Below are positions 42,497-50,767 of a stretch of DNA of 64,000 nucleotides, piece by piece. A program made the translations under genes and the position numbers. The stretch comes from Bacillota bacterium (GTDB lineage: Bacteria > Bacillota_I > Bacilli_A > RF39 > UBA660): assembly GCA_015059425.1 (NCBI GenBank), contig SVAM01000003.1, positions 1-64,000 on the forward strand, in the 5' to 3' direction. Position 1 is the stretch's first letter. Each line of letters begins with the position of its first letter. The notes below the pieces were generated by a model that worked only from the letters and a program-made list of their open reading frames with translations, had not been told where the DNA came from and did not search any database.

Positions 42497-44460
42497 TTTA
42501 ATGCCTCTTCCAATTCTTCTTTAGACATTTTAGTATAACCTTTAATCCCTTTTTCTTTAGCTAAAGCTTTTAATTCTTTTAATGAAATTTCTTCATTATC
42601 ATCTAGTTCAGGCAATAACTTGCCAGTATTAACTAATGAATCAATTTGTTCTTTTGTTAATGTTTCATGTTCTACTAGAGTATCAGCAAATAAATTTACT
42701 AAATCTGTATTTTCCCTTAAAATCTTTTTAGCTACTTCATAACAATTTTCAACTATTTTACGAACTTCTTCATCAATTTGATGAGCTACTTTATCAGAGA
42801 AATTTTTAGTTTTACCATAATCTCTACCTAAGAATACACCTTCTGTTTTTTGCTCATATTGAACAGGTCCTAAATCACTCATACCATATTCTGTAACCAT
42901 AGCACGGGCAATATTTGTAGCACGTTTAAAGTCATCACTAGCACCAGTTGTTACTTCGCCTAAGAACATTTCTTCACTAACACGTCCTGCTAGTAATCCA
43001 ACTATTTGAGCTTCAAGCTCTTTTTTAGTCATAATAGCAATTTTTTCTTCACGAGGGAGCATCATCGTATAACCACCAGCTACCCCTCTAGGAATAATTG
43101 TTATTTTATGAACTTCATTAGCATCTTCTAATTTAATACCAATTACTGCATGACCTGATTCATGAATAGCAACAAGTCTTTTTTCTTTATCAGTAATTTT
43201 ACGGCTAACTTTTGCTGGTCCCATTAAAACCCTATCTGTAGCTTCATCTATTTCATCCATAGTTATCGCTTGTTTATCGCGTCTTACAGCTAGTAATGCT
43301 GCTTCATTTAATAAGTTTTCTAAGTCAGCTCCACTAAAGCCTGGAGTACGCAAACTTAAATTTTTAATATTAACATCACTATCTAATATTTTATTACGAG
43401 CATGAACTTTTAATATTGCTTCTCTTTCATTAGCATCAGGTAGACTAACTGTTACTTGTCTATCAAAACGTCCCGGACGTAATAATGCTGGATCAAGTAC
43501 ATCAGGTCTATTTGTAGCAGCCATAATAATGATACCTTCATTTTCACCAAAGCCATCCATTTCAGTAAGTAATTGGTTTAATGTTTGTTCACGTTCATCA
43601 TGGCCACCACCTAAACCAGTACCTCTTTGACGTCCTACAGCATCTATTTCATCAATGAATATTAAGCATGGTGCGCTTCTTTTAGCATCTTTGAACATTT
43701 CACGAACACGACTAGCTCCTACACCAACAAATAATTCTACAAAATCTGAACCACTTATGTAGAAAAATGGAACGTTAGCTTCACCAGCCACTGCACGTGC
43801 AAGTAACGTCTTACCTGTACCTGGAGGGCCTACCAATAAAACACCTTTAGGTATTCTAGCACCTAATTTTTGGAATTTTTTCGGATTCTTTAAGAAATCA
43901 ATTAATTCTTTAACTTCTTCTTTTTCTTCTTTTAAGCCAGCTACATCACTAAATTTAGCTTGATGTTTATCATCACTAAGTTTAGCTCTACTTTTACCAA
44001 AGTCCATAGAACCCTTATTAGAATTAGCAAGTTTAGAAAACATAACGTATGCTATTAATACTAATATTACTAAAGGTAATACTTGAACAATTATATAAAG
44101 AATTGGGCTAGAACCCGGATCTGATTCGGTTTTATACTCTTTAATATCATTTTCTAAAACATAATTAACAATATTTGTAATTTCTGCTTCTACCACTTTG
44201 GTTTCAAATGATTCATTTTCTTTATAACCATCCAATTTACCAGTTACATAATAAACTGATTCACTACTTTTTGGCATTACTGTTATTTCAGTAACATTTT
44301 CCTCTTTTAATGCTTTTACTAATTCTCCTGTAGTTAATTTATTAACTTTATTAGTACCCATATTTAAGAAAAGAAATACTATTATCATAATAGCTAGTAA
44401 AATTAAATAAGGAAAAAAGTTTTTAACTACATTATTTTTTTTAATATCTTTAACATTCAT
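42493..44460 (-). CDS. ftsH: ATP-dependent zinc metalloprotease FtsH
   Basis: The 655-residue protease has two N-terminal transmembrane helices (about 15-35 and 125-145) flanking a periplasmic-side loop. The AAA+ domain has [21 protein letters not shown] and the arginine-finger region [12 protein letters not shown]; the zinc site is HESGH. It degrades membrane and regulatory proteins as a hexamer. The start at 44460 has AGGAGG six bases upstream; the start overlaps the tilS stop by 11 bases, the usual tilS-ftsH order (hpt is absent between them). Confidence 0.95.
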   Translation of the reverse strand: MNVKDIKKNNVVKNFFPYLILLAIMIIVFLFLNMGTNKVNKLTTGELVKALKEENVTEITVMPKSSESVYYVTGKLDGYKENESFETKVVEAEITNIVNYVLENDIKEYKTESDPGSSPILYIIVQVLPLVILVLIAYVMFSKLANSNKGSMDFGKSRAKLSDDKHQAKFSDVAGLKEEKEEVKELIDFLKNPKKFQKLGARIPKGVLLVGPPGTGKTLLARAVAGEANVPFFYISGSDFVELFVGVGASRVREMFKDAKRSAPCLIFIDEIDAVGRQRGTGLGGGHDEREQTLNQLLTEMDGFGENEGIIIMAATNRPDVLDPALLRPGRFDRQVTVSLPDANEREAILKVHARNKILDSDVNIKNLSLRTPGFSGADLENLLNEAALLAVRRDKQAITMDEIDEATDRVLMGPAKVSRKITDKEKRLVAIHESGHAVIGIKLEDANEVHKITIIPRGVAGGYTMMLPREEKIAIMTKKELEAQIVGLLAGRVSEEMFLGEVTTGASDDFKRATNIARAMVTEYGMSDLGPVQYEQKTEGVFLGRDYGKTKNFSDKVAHQIDEEVRKIVENCYEVAKKILRENTDLVNLFADTLVEHETLTKEQIDSLVNTGKLLPELDDNEEISLKELKALAKEKGIKGYTKMSKEELEEALK

Positions 44461-45781
44461 TTTTATCCTCCTCATATGAAAGTATTATATCATAATTTTC
44501 ATCTTTTTTTACATCAAATTTAGATTTTTTTATACCAGGAATCCACAAAACATTATTTTCACTATCAGTAACTATTGATATATTTTTCCTTTTTTGATAT
44601 GAAATTTTCTCATCTATTAAAATATCTTTTACTTTTTTAGTACCATTTAAATTTTTAATAGCAATTTTATCTCCAGCTAATCTACTTCTAATAATTATAG
44701 GAAGTTTTATATTTTTACTATTTAATCTTAGAACAAAATTACTAGTACTATTGCTTTCTTTTACAACTTTAATAATACCATTATTAAGTTTTACTTCGTT
44801 ATCTAATACATACTTAAATACTTCTTCTTTAGTATTATTTACAATTTTTAAATAATTATATTCTTTTAAAGCTATATAATCATTAGGTAGATTAATATAA
44901 CCTGTACTTCTATTATTTTTTAATAATTCAATAATCGCCAAAGTATTTTTATCACTTACTAAAAATAAATCATTAATATATATCAAGCTTAATTCATGCT
45001 CAATTATTTTTTTTATTAAAAATTCATCTAGCTCTAATAATTTAGTTATGTTTAAGCCCTGTTCTTCTTTCATATCTTTTAAAATATTTGATATATATTT
45101 ATCTAAAAATACATTTACTTGTTCTAACTCTTCACTGAATTTTAAAAATTTCAAATGAACATTTTTATCTTCACTCTTTAAAAACGGCAATAAATTCATT
45201 CTATATCTATTTCTCGTATAAATATCTGAATAATTAGATTTGTCAATATAATATTTATAATTATTTTTATCCATATAATTTATTATATCCTTTTTAGTTA
45301 AGCTAATAAGTGGCCTTATAATTTTATAATTTCCCATATTAATTTGTTTTTTGAATCCACTATAACCTTTAATACTACTACCTCGAACTAGCCTCATCAT
45401 AATTGTTTCTATTAAATCATCACCATGATGAGCAGTCATTAAATATAAAGCATGGTATTTATTTATTAACTTTTTAAAAAATTCATATCTTTTCTGTCTA
45501 GCTTCACTTTCTAAGTTATCATTATTATATTCTTTAATTTCCATATATTCGTAAATAAGATCATTTTCTTTAGCAAAACTTTCTACAAATAATGCTTCTT
45601 CTTCACTTTCTTCTCTTAACTTATGATTAACATGTGCAATAACTATTTTTAATGATAAACCTTTTTTTAAATCACATAACAAATGAAGCAGACACATTGA
45701 ATCGGGTCCACCAGAAGTTGCTACAACTATAGTATCATCTTTATATAATAAATCATTTAAATAAGTTAATACATTATTCAT
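44450..45781 (-). CDS. tilS: tRNA(Ile)-lysidine synthase
   Basis: The 443-residue N-type ATP pyrophosphatase has the PP-loop ATSGGPDSMCLLHLL and the TAHHGDDLIETIMMRLVRGSS motif. Its C-terminal TilS domain contains IRSRLAGDKIAIKNLNGTKKVKDILID. It converts the wobble C34 of tRNA-Ile(CAU) to lysidine, so that AUA is read as Ile, which matters in an AT-rich genome. GGAGAG precedes the ATG. It overlaps ftsH and is cotranscribed with it. Confidence 0.93.
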   Translation of the reverse strand: MNNVLTYLNDLLYKDDTIVVATSGGPDSMCLLHLLCDLKKGLSLKIVIAHVNHKLREESEEEALFVESFAKENDLIYEYMEIKEYNNDNLESEARQKRYEFFKKLINKYHALYLMTAHHGDDLIETIMMRLVRGSSIKGYSGFKKQINMGNYKIIRPLISLTKKDIINYMDKNNYKYYIDKSNYSDIYTRNRYRMNLLPFLKSEDKNVHLKFLKFSEELEQVNVFLDKYISNILKDMKEEQGLNITKLLELDEFLIKKIIEHELSLIYINDLFLVSDKNTLAIIELLKNNRSTGYINLPNDYIALKEYNYLKIVNNTKEEVFKYVLDNEVKLNNGIIKVVKESNSTSNFVLRLNSKNIKLPIIIRSRLAGDKIAIKNLNGTKKVKDILIDEKISYQKRKNISIVTDSENNVLWIPGIKKSKFDVKKDENYDIILSYEEDKNEC

Positions 45782-45845
45782 AATATTCTCTCCATGCCAT
45801 AATATTTTATCGCATAATAAAGTTTATAGCAAGTTTTTAAAAACA

Positions 45846-46598
45846 TTATCTTTTGTTTTTTATTAACAAGTTTAAACATCTTAAAAGAGACTCAATATTG
45901 TATTTCATTTCTTCATTTTCTTCTATAGTTAATCTCTTATTAAGATACTCTGCAAAACCAACATCACTAACATTATCATAATTATCAGTTTCTCTTAAAA
46001 CAATAAAATATTCTTCTAACAATAAACTTAAAGTATCTAAATAAGTACTAATAGAATTATCATCTGTAACAAAACCTATTCCATATTTATTTGTAATAAA
46101 TGGATTAAGAGGTTCTAGAAGTTCATCTAATTTAAAATTATTATTACAATAATTTATAAAAGGAATAAGGTCATTTCTATCATAAAATCTAATAACAATA
46201 TTTTCATTGGTAGCTTTTACATGAAACTTAATAGTAGCCTTTATATTATTTTTAATTATATATGAAAAAACTGTTTTTAAAGCGCTGATCATATATTTAT
46301 ATTTAACCGGGAAATAAACTTTTATAGCCTCTTTATAATTAGCTTTACTATTAGTATTAAAAGCTATATAATGTGTTGCATTCTCCCCATTTTTTAAACT
46401 TCTAGTTTCATAATGAATTAAAGAATTATTTAAAGATACTAAAAAATCTTGATAAAATTTTTCTATGTCAGAAACTAAAGAAATATCTTTATTAATATTC
46501 AAATATTTTAAAATATAATAAAAATCATCTTTCTTATATATTTTATTATTATATTTAATATCATTTGCAACATTAATCAAAAAATTATTAATACTCAC
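45846..46598 (-). CDS. Uncharacterised 250-aa protein, possibly HopA1-like
   Basis: The start is a GTG with AAGGTGATTTT upstream. The middle shows AIKVYFPVKYKYMISALKTV, ATIKFHVKATNENIVIRFYD and LEPLNPFITNKYGIGFVTDD. The order, a PE-like strand-helix pair, a kinked strand with conserved Arg-Asp, then a P-x-x-x-x-K-GIGFxxD segment, resembles the HopA1 family (a phosphothreonine-lyase-like fold found in type III effectors and in some lanthipeptide enzymes). This is a recalled pattern only, and catalytic residues are not certain. Its neighbours, tilS and the M23 hydrolase, give no hint. Confidence 0.45.
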   Translation of the reverse strand: MSINNFLINVANDIKYNNKIYKKDDFYYILKYLNINKDISLVSDIEKFYQDFLVSLNNSLIHYETRSLKNGENATHYIAFNTNSKANYKEAIKVYFPVKYKYMISALKTVFSYIIKNNIKATIKFHVKATNENIVIRFYDRNDLIPFINYCNNNFKLDELLEPLNPFITNKYGIGFVTDDNSISTYLDTLSLLLEEYFIVLRETDNYDNVSDVGFAEYLNKRLTIEENEEMKYNIESLLRCLNLLIKNKR

Positions 46599-46652
46599 AA
46601 AATCACCTTCTTATTTTAATAAAATTATATATTAAAAATTTAAAAATGTACA

Positions 46653-46680
46653 GAAAAAAACATTCATATGAATGTTTTAT
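46653..46680 (-). terminator. Terminator of the ftsEX-hydrolase operon
   Basis: AAACATTC/GAATGTTT stem with ATAT loop, followed by T7 in the minus direction, overlapping the hydrolase stop. Confidence 0.85.
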
Positions 46681-47909
46681 GTATAAAACTGAGTTCTACT
46701 ATAAAAATAATTACCAACAGATGGATATCCTGGTGGATTTATATTATTAGATACGATTCCAGAATATGTTTGATAATCAGTTAAATACCACCCCGTAGCC
46801 ACCCCATAATGTAAATGACCACCTGTAGTACAAGTATCAACATAATAACCATTAGCACGAGCCCAAGCTTTACTTTTAGAACCACCACCAACAGTCCCGA
46901 TGGTCATTTGATTAGTAACAACATCTCCGACTTTAACATAAATTTCCCATAGATGATAATAATAAACTGTATATTTTTTACCTGCTACAGTACTTGTAAT
47001 ATAAAGCTTTCTTCCTCCACAACTGCTATCAGTTATTGCAACTACTCTACCATTAGTAGTTGAATATATTGGAGTTCCTTCTCCCATTGCAATATCTATA
47101 CCATTATGAAATTGCCAAGAGCCACTAACCGGATGTACTCTATAACCCCAAGCACTACTAATTCTTCCTTTTTCAAAAGGCTTTAACCATGTTTTTGATT
47201 CTACAACTTTTGCACAACTACTAAGTGATTGATTATCATCACATCCCATTTTTGTATACATTTCAATTGATTCTTTTAAAGCCGCAATATCTTCTTCAAT
47301 AGTATGAGTAACTTCTGCTATATCACTTAAATTATTGCCTAATTTATCAATAGCATTTTGATATTCTATTTTTTTCAGTTCATTTTCTTCTTGTTTTTTA
47401 GCTAAATCAATTTTTAATTTTTTATTATAATTAATTAATTCTGTTAATTCTTCAAGATTATTCTTATTGTAATCGGTAATTTGTTCTACTGCCCTAAGTC
47501 TCATTATTAGCTCTGTAATACTAGAAGAACCCGATACATATTCTAAATATGCATTTTCACCTTGCATCATTTGCATAAAAGCAAGCAATTTCTCAGTTTC
47601 CAACGTTAATTCTTCTATTTTTACTTCACTTGACTTAATTTCTATTTCAGCCGCTTCAATTTGACGATTAGCTTCTTCAATCTCTAAATTAGCTTTATAA
47701 ATAGCATCTTTCTTAGCTTGAATTTCTGCTTCAGTTTGTGCTTTTTCATTATCTTGAGCTCTCTTTTTAGCTTCTAAATTTTTTAAATCCTGTTTTAATT
47801 CTCCCAATGTTTGAGAAGATGCATTAACTATTAGTGGACTAGAAACAAATGATAATACAATAATTAAAATAAATACTAATTTTATTTTATATTCCTTTTT
47901 ATTCATCAT
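46677..47909 (-). CDS. FtsEX-dependent murein hydrolase (EnvC/PcsB-like, M23 domain)
   Basis: The 410-residue protein has a signal peptide (residues about 10-30, VNASSQ), a long coiled coil (about 32-215) and a C-terminal M23 zinc endopeptidase domain. That domain shows the zinc ligands HNGIDIA (HxxxD) and HLHYG (HxH). This coiled coil plus catalytic domain is the layout of EnvC and other FtsEX-controlled activators or hydrolases. The ATG overlaps the ftsX stop (ATGA), so the three genes form an operon. It would cleave peptidoglycan peptides at the septum when FtsEX transmits the ATPase signal. The intact ligands suggest it is itself catalytic. Confidence 0.88.
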   Translation of the reverse strand: MMNKKEYKIKLVFILIIVLSFVSSPLIVNASSQTLGELKQDLKNLEAKKRAQDNEKAQTEAEIQAKKDAIYKANLEIEEANRQIEAAEIEIKSSEVKIEELTLETEKLLAFMQMMQGENAYLEYVSGSSSITELIMRLRAVEQITDYNKNNLEELTELINYNKKLKIDLAKKQEENELKKIEYQNAIDKLGNNLSDIAEVTHTIEEDIAALKESIEMYTKMGCDDNQSLSSCAKVVESKTWLKPFEKGRISSAWGYRVHPVSGSWQFHNGIDIAMGEGTPIYSTTNGRVVAITDSSCGGRKLYITSTVAGKKYTVYYYHLWEIYVKVGDVVTNQMTIGTVGGGSKSKAWARANGYYVDTCTTGGHLHYGVATGWYLTDYQTYSGIVSNNINPPGYPSVGNYFYSRTQFYT

Positions 47910-48823
47910 ATTTTCAAATACTTTCTAACTGCTCTTGCTGAACCAAACATACCTACTACAGCCCCAATTACTAATAGCACTATTGATGTATATAAAACAA
48001 ATGGTAATGGTTTAATAAGTTCAATAACTCCAAAAGATAAAGAACCACCTAATTTTTCATAGCCAATAATATAACCATAAATAGTTGCAACAACTGGAAT
48101 AATTGCTCCAATAATGCCTAATAAAAAGCCTTCAAATACAAACGGTAATTTAATAGCAATATTGCTACTTCCTACTAAACGCATAATTTCAATTTCACTT
48201 CTTCTTGAAAATATAGTAAGTTTAATAGTATTACTGATTAAAAATGCTGTAACAACAATTAGAGCAAAAACCATACATAACGTTGCAGTTTTAACTACAT
48301 TAAATATTGAAATAAGATCTTCAACCATTCCTTCACCATAATCAGCAGTTTGAACACCTTCTATTTTTAATATCTCTTTAGCTGTTACGTTTAAATCAGT
48401 AACATCATTTACAGTAACAGTAAACGAATCTAAAAGTGGATTAGTAGTTAAATAATCTAAAGTAGCATTTAAAGTATCAGAATAATTTTTCATTTCAATA
48501 CGCCACTCTTCTTTACTCTTATAAACTACATCAGCAACTGTATTTATTTTTTTTATCTTGCTCTCAATAATATTAATATTTTCTTCATTAGTATCCCTAT
48601 CAAGATAAACAACAACTGTTAATTCTTTTTCTAAAGTATCAGTAACATAATTAACATTAACGGTAACAACTATTGCAATTGCCACTAATAACAATGTAAT
48701 CGTAGAACATATAATACTAGCCATACTTAGACTAAAATTACGAAATATACTTTTAAATGAATCTCTAATACTTCTAAATAAAATTCTAAACGGTTTCACT
48801 AGCTTTATATCTTCCTTTCTCAT
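47906..48823 (-). CDS. ftsX: Cell division protein FtsX
   Basis: The 305-residue membrane protein has four transmembrane helices: one near 30-60, an extracellular domain (about 65-175, EKELTVVVYLDRDTNEENI), and three near 180-290. It ends FGSARAVRKYLKI, as FtsX does. It is the permease-like partner of FtsE and relays ATP hydrolysis to extracellular murein hydrolases. It overlaps ftsE by 38 bases if the ATG at 48823 is used; a GTG 27 bases later is an alternative start. Confidence 0.92.
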   Translation of the reverse strand: MRKEDIKLVKPFRILFRSIRDSFKSIFRNFSLSMASIICSTITLLLVAIAIVVTVNVNYVTDTLEKELTVVVYLDRDTNEENINIIESKIKKINTVADVVYKSKEEWRIEMKNYSDTLNATLDYLTTNPLLDSFTVTVNDVTDLNVTAKEILKIEGVQTADYGEGMVEDLISIFNVVKTATLCMVFALIVVTAFLISNTIKLTIFSRRSEIEIMRLVGSSNIAIKLPFVFEGFLLGIIGAIIPVVATIYGYIIGYEKLGGSLSFGVIELIKPLPFVLYTSIVLLVIGAVVGMFGSARAVRKYLKI

Positions 48824-49487
48824 GATCTTCTAACAATACACCACTATCAAGAACTATAACTCTTTTTTTCATTCTATTAACTATCTCTTTATCATGTGTA
48901 GCCATTACTATTGTTGTTCCTAATTCTTTATTTATATCTTCTAATACTTGCATAATTTCTTTAGATGTTTTAGGATCTAAATTACCTGTAGGTTCATCGC
49001 ATATTAAAAGTTTAGGATCATTTACTATAGCTCTTGCAATACAAACTCTTTGTTGTTCTCCACCAGATAACTCATTAGGAAAACTTCTTAATTTGTCTTT
49101 AAGACCTACTTGCTCTAAAGCTTTAATTACCTTTGGCCTTATCTCCTTACTTTTTAAACCTATACATTCTAAAGCAAAAGCAACATTTTCATATACTGTT
49201 AATTTAGGCAAAAGTTTAAAATCCTGAAAAACAATTCCCAGCTTTCTTCGTAATTTAAAAACAGTTCTATTACGTAACTTCCCTACATTAACACCACCTA
49301 TAGAAACAGTACCCTTTGTTGGCTTTTCCTCTCTATATAACATCTTAATTAATGTAGACTTACCAGAACCACTAGCTCCAATAACGAATACGAATTCACC
49401 TTTATTTATATTTAATGATAAATCAGCTATTGCACTAACACCATTTTTATATACTTTATAACAATTATTTACTTCTATAAACTTCAT
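48786..49487 (-). CDS. ftsE: Cell division ATP-binding protein FtsE
   Basis: The 233-residue ABC ATPase has Walker A GASGSGKST, Q-loop VFQDFKLLPKLTVYENVAFAL, signature LSGGEQQRV, Walker B LLICDEPTGNLD and the switch His in ATHDKE. The LLPKLT/N-V-A-F-A-L region and gene order ftsE-ftsX identify it. It couples ATP hydrolysis to septal wall hydrolysis through FtsX. It is first in the three-gene operon. Confidence 0.93.
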   Translation of the reverse strand: MKFIEVNNCYKVYKNGVSAIADLSLNINKGEFVFVIGASGSGKSTLIKMLYREEKPTKGTVSIGGVNVGKLRNRTVFKLRRKLGIVFQDFKLLPKLTVYENVAFALECIGLKSKEIRPKVIKALEQVGLKDKLRSFPNELSGGEQQRVCIARAIVNDPKLLICDEPTGNLDPKTSKEIMQVLEDINKELGTTIVMATHDKEIVNRMKKRVIVLDSGVLLEDHEKGRYKASETV

Positions 49488-49511
49488 AGTTACCTCCTAG
49501 TATATAAAATA

Positions 49512-49520
49512 ATTATAGCA
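49512..49520 (-). promoter_or_regulatory. Extended -10 promoter of the ftsEX operon
   Basis: TGCTATAAT on the minus strand lies 25-33 bp upstream of the ftsE ATG. Confidence 0.5.
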
Positions 49521-49548
49521 TAAAAGTAAATCATATAAAATACCAAAA

Positions 49549-49577
49549 TAAAAACTTAAGTAAATCTTAAGTTTATT
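49549..49577 (-). terminator. Terminator of the third SipW-type substrate gene
   Basis: AAACTTAAG/CTTAAGTTT stem with a 5-nt loop, followed by T4 and a T-rich stretch in the minus direction. Confidence 0.8.
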
Positions 49578-50208
49578 TAACAACAGCCTTAAAGCCTACT
49601 TTCATACTTAAACTACCTTCTAATAATTCATTTTGCAACTTATCAGGATCATTGCTTAACCATACATATAATCTATATGTATGAGTAGCACCCTTATTTA
49701 CTTCTTTATTACTTAATATAACAATATCTGATGCATCATATATACCATTGCTATCAGCTTCAGGTGATAATGTTACGCCACTAAAATTACCCACTACAGC
49801 ATTTCCATCAGTGTCCTTAATCGGATTATTAGAACTATCATATAAAGCCCATTTCAAATACTCACTTTTAAAATTATCTGTCATTCTTATCTCAGTTAAA
49901 TATAAATTATAAATAGAAGTTTCTACTTTCGAATTATTTGGTAAAGATACACTAAACTCAGTATAATCAGCCTTAGAAGTAACTTCAGCATCATTAATTA
50001 AGCCAGCTAAAGAAGAATTAATAATTTGCCCATTTTCAGTAGCAAAATCAATAGTTAAATTATTACTACCACTATTAACATTTAAACCAGTTTCACCAGA
50101 TGTATTTATAGCATTTTCATAAAAAGCATAAGAACCACTTATCCCGATAACGATAAAAGACATAACAACAATCAAAGAAGCTATAAGATGTTCTTTACTA
50201 GATTTCAT
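49573..50208 (-). CDS. Third TasA/camelysin-like SipW substrate
   Basis: The 211-residue protein (ATG at 50208, GGGTGAG upstream) has an N-terminal hydrophobic core and a SYAFYEN cleavage-region motif like that of SipW substrates. A beta-rich body follows (GSNNLTIDFATENGQI, KADYTEFSVSLPNNSKVE, THTYRLYVWLSNDPDKL). It is clearly distant from the two copies at 32.4-34.2 kb. TasA-type proteins form matrix fibres; this may be a minor or accessory component. It is an isolated gene far from the signal peptidase. Confidence 0.7.
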   Translation of the reverse strand: MKSSKEHLIASLIVVMSFIVIGISGSYAFYENAINTSGETGLNVNSGSNNLTIDFATENGQIINSSLAGLINDAEVTSKADYTEFSVSLPNNSKVETSIYNLYLTEIRMTDNFKSEYLKWALYDSSNNPIKDTDGNAVVGNFSGVTLSPEADSNGIYDASDIVILSNKEVNKGATHTYRLYVWLSNDPDKLQNELLEGSLSMKVGFKAVVK

Positions 50209-50274
50209 AATACTCACCCTATTCTTAGTTAATTATACTAAAAAATATAAACATTTACAATAGCTTTTTAACCA

Positions 50275-50305
50275 CAAAAAAAACTTTCATTATCTAGAAA
50301 GTTTA
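50275..50305 (-). terminator. Terminator of the 129-aa gene
   Basis: AAACTTTC/GAAAGTTT stem, followed by T8 in the minus direction, overlapping the stop codon. Confidence 0.75.
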
Positions 50306-50679
50306 TTTTCATTTTCTGCACAAGCATCTAAATAATCTCTATATGCAATTGTATGATATTTTAAAACACGTTCAGCTAAATCTCTTTCAGAAATTCTTTG
50401 TTGTAATCTTTCTTGTAACATTTCATTATTACAAATATCTATACCAGGTTGTAATTCGTTATAAATCATACGAGCAATACTTGAAGCTAAACAATCAACA
50501 TATATTGGTTTATTTAAAAATTCAAAATTTATAATTTTTAACCAATTACCAGCATTGTCTAAACCTTTCTCCATACCATATTTTACTGCACCTTTAAGAT
50601 TTAATGAAACGTATGATTTAATAAAATTCATCTTTTCTAAATCATAAACTTCTCTTAATGTTTCTGGATTAAATTTCAT
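50290..50679 (-). CDS. Uncharacterised 129-aa protein
   Basis: Family not recognised. The ATG at 50679 was chosen because GGGGG lies nine bases upstream; an in-frame ATG two codons earlier is too close to that site. The protein is helical and soluble: LREVYDLEKMNFIKSYVSLN, then a Cys near residue 63 and a Glu/Arg-rich helix (MLQERLQQRISERDLAERVL). Its promoter lies within the preceding terminator of pheT. Confidence 0.6.
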   Translation of the reverse strand: MKFNPETLREVYDLEKMNFIKSYVSLNLKGAVKYGMEKGLDNAGNWLKIINFEFLNKPIYVDCLASSIARMIYNELQPGIDICNNEMLQERLQQRISERDLAERVLKYHTIAYRDYLDACAENENKLSR

Positions 50680-50709
50680 AATCATATTCCCCCTTTGAAA
50701 TTTTTTAAT

Positions 50710-50738
50710 ATACTAACACATAAAAAAAGATTTGTCAA
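50710..50738 (-). promoter_or_regulatory. Promoter of the 129-aa gene, embedded in the pheT terminator
   Basis: TTGACA (50733-50738), 17 bp, TAGTAT (50710-50715) on the minus strand. The -35 box shares bases with the 3' arm of the pheT terminator hairpin. Confidence 0.65.
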
Positions 50739-50764
50739 GTTTTTTTTCAAACAAATCTTTTTTA
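50726..50764 (-). terminator. Terminator of pheT
   Basis: AAAGATTTGT pairs with ACAAATCTTT around a 15-nt loop, followed by T runs in the minus direction. Confidence 0.75.
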
Positions 50765-50767
50765 TAT

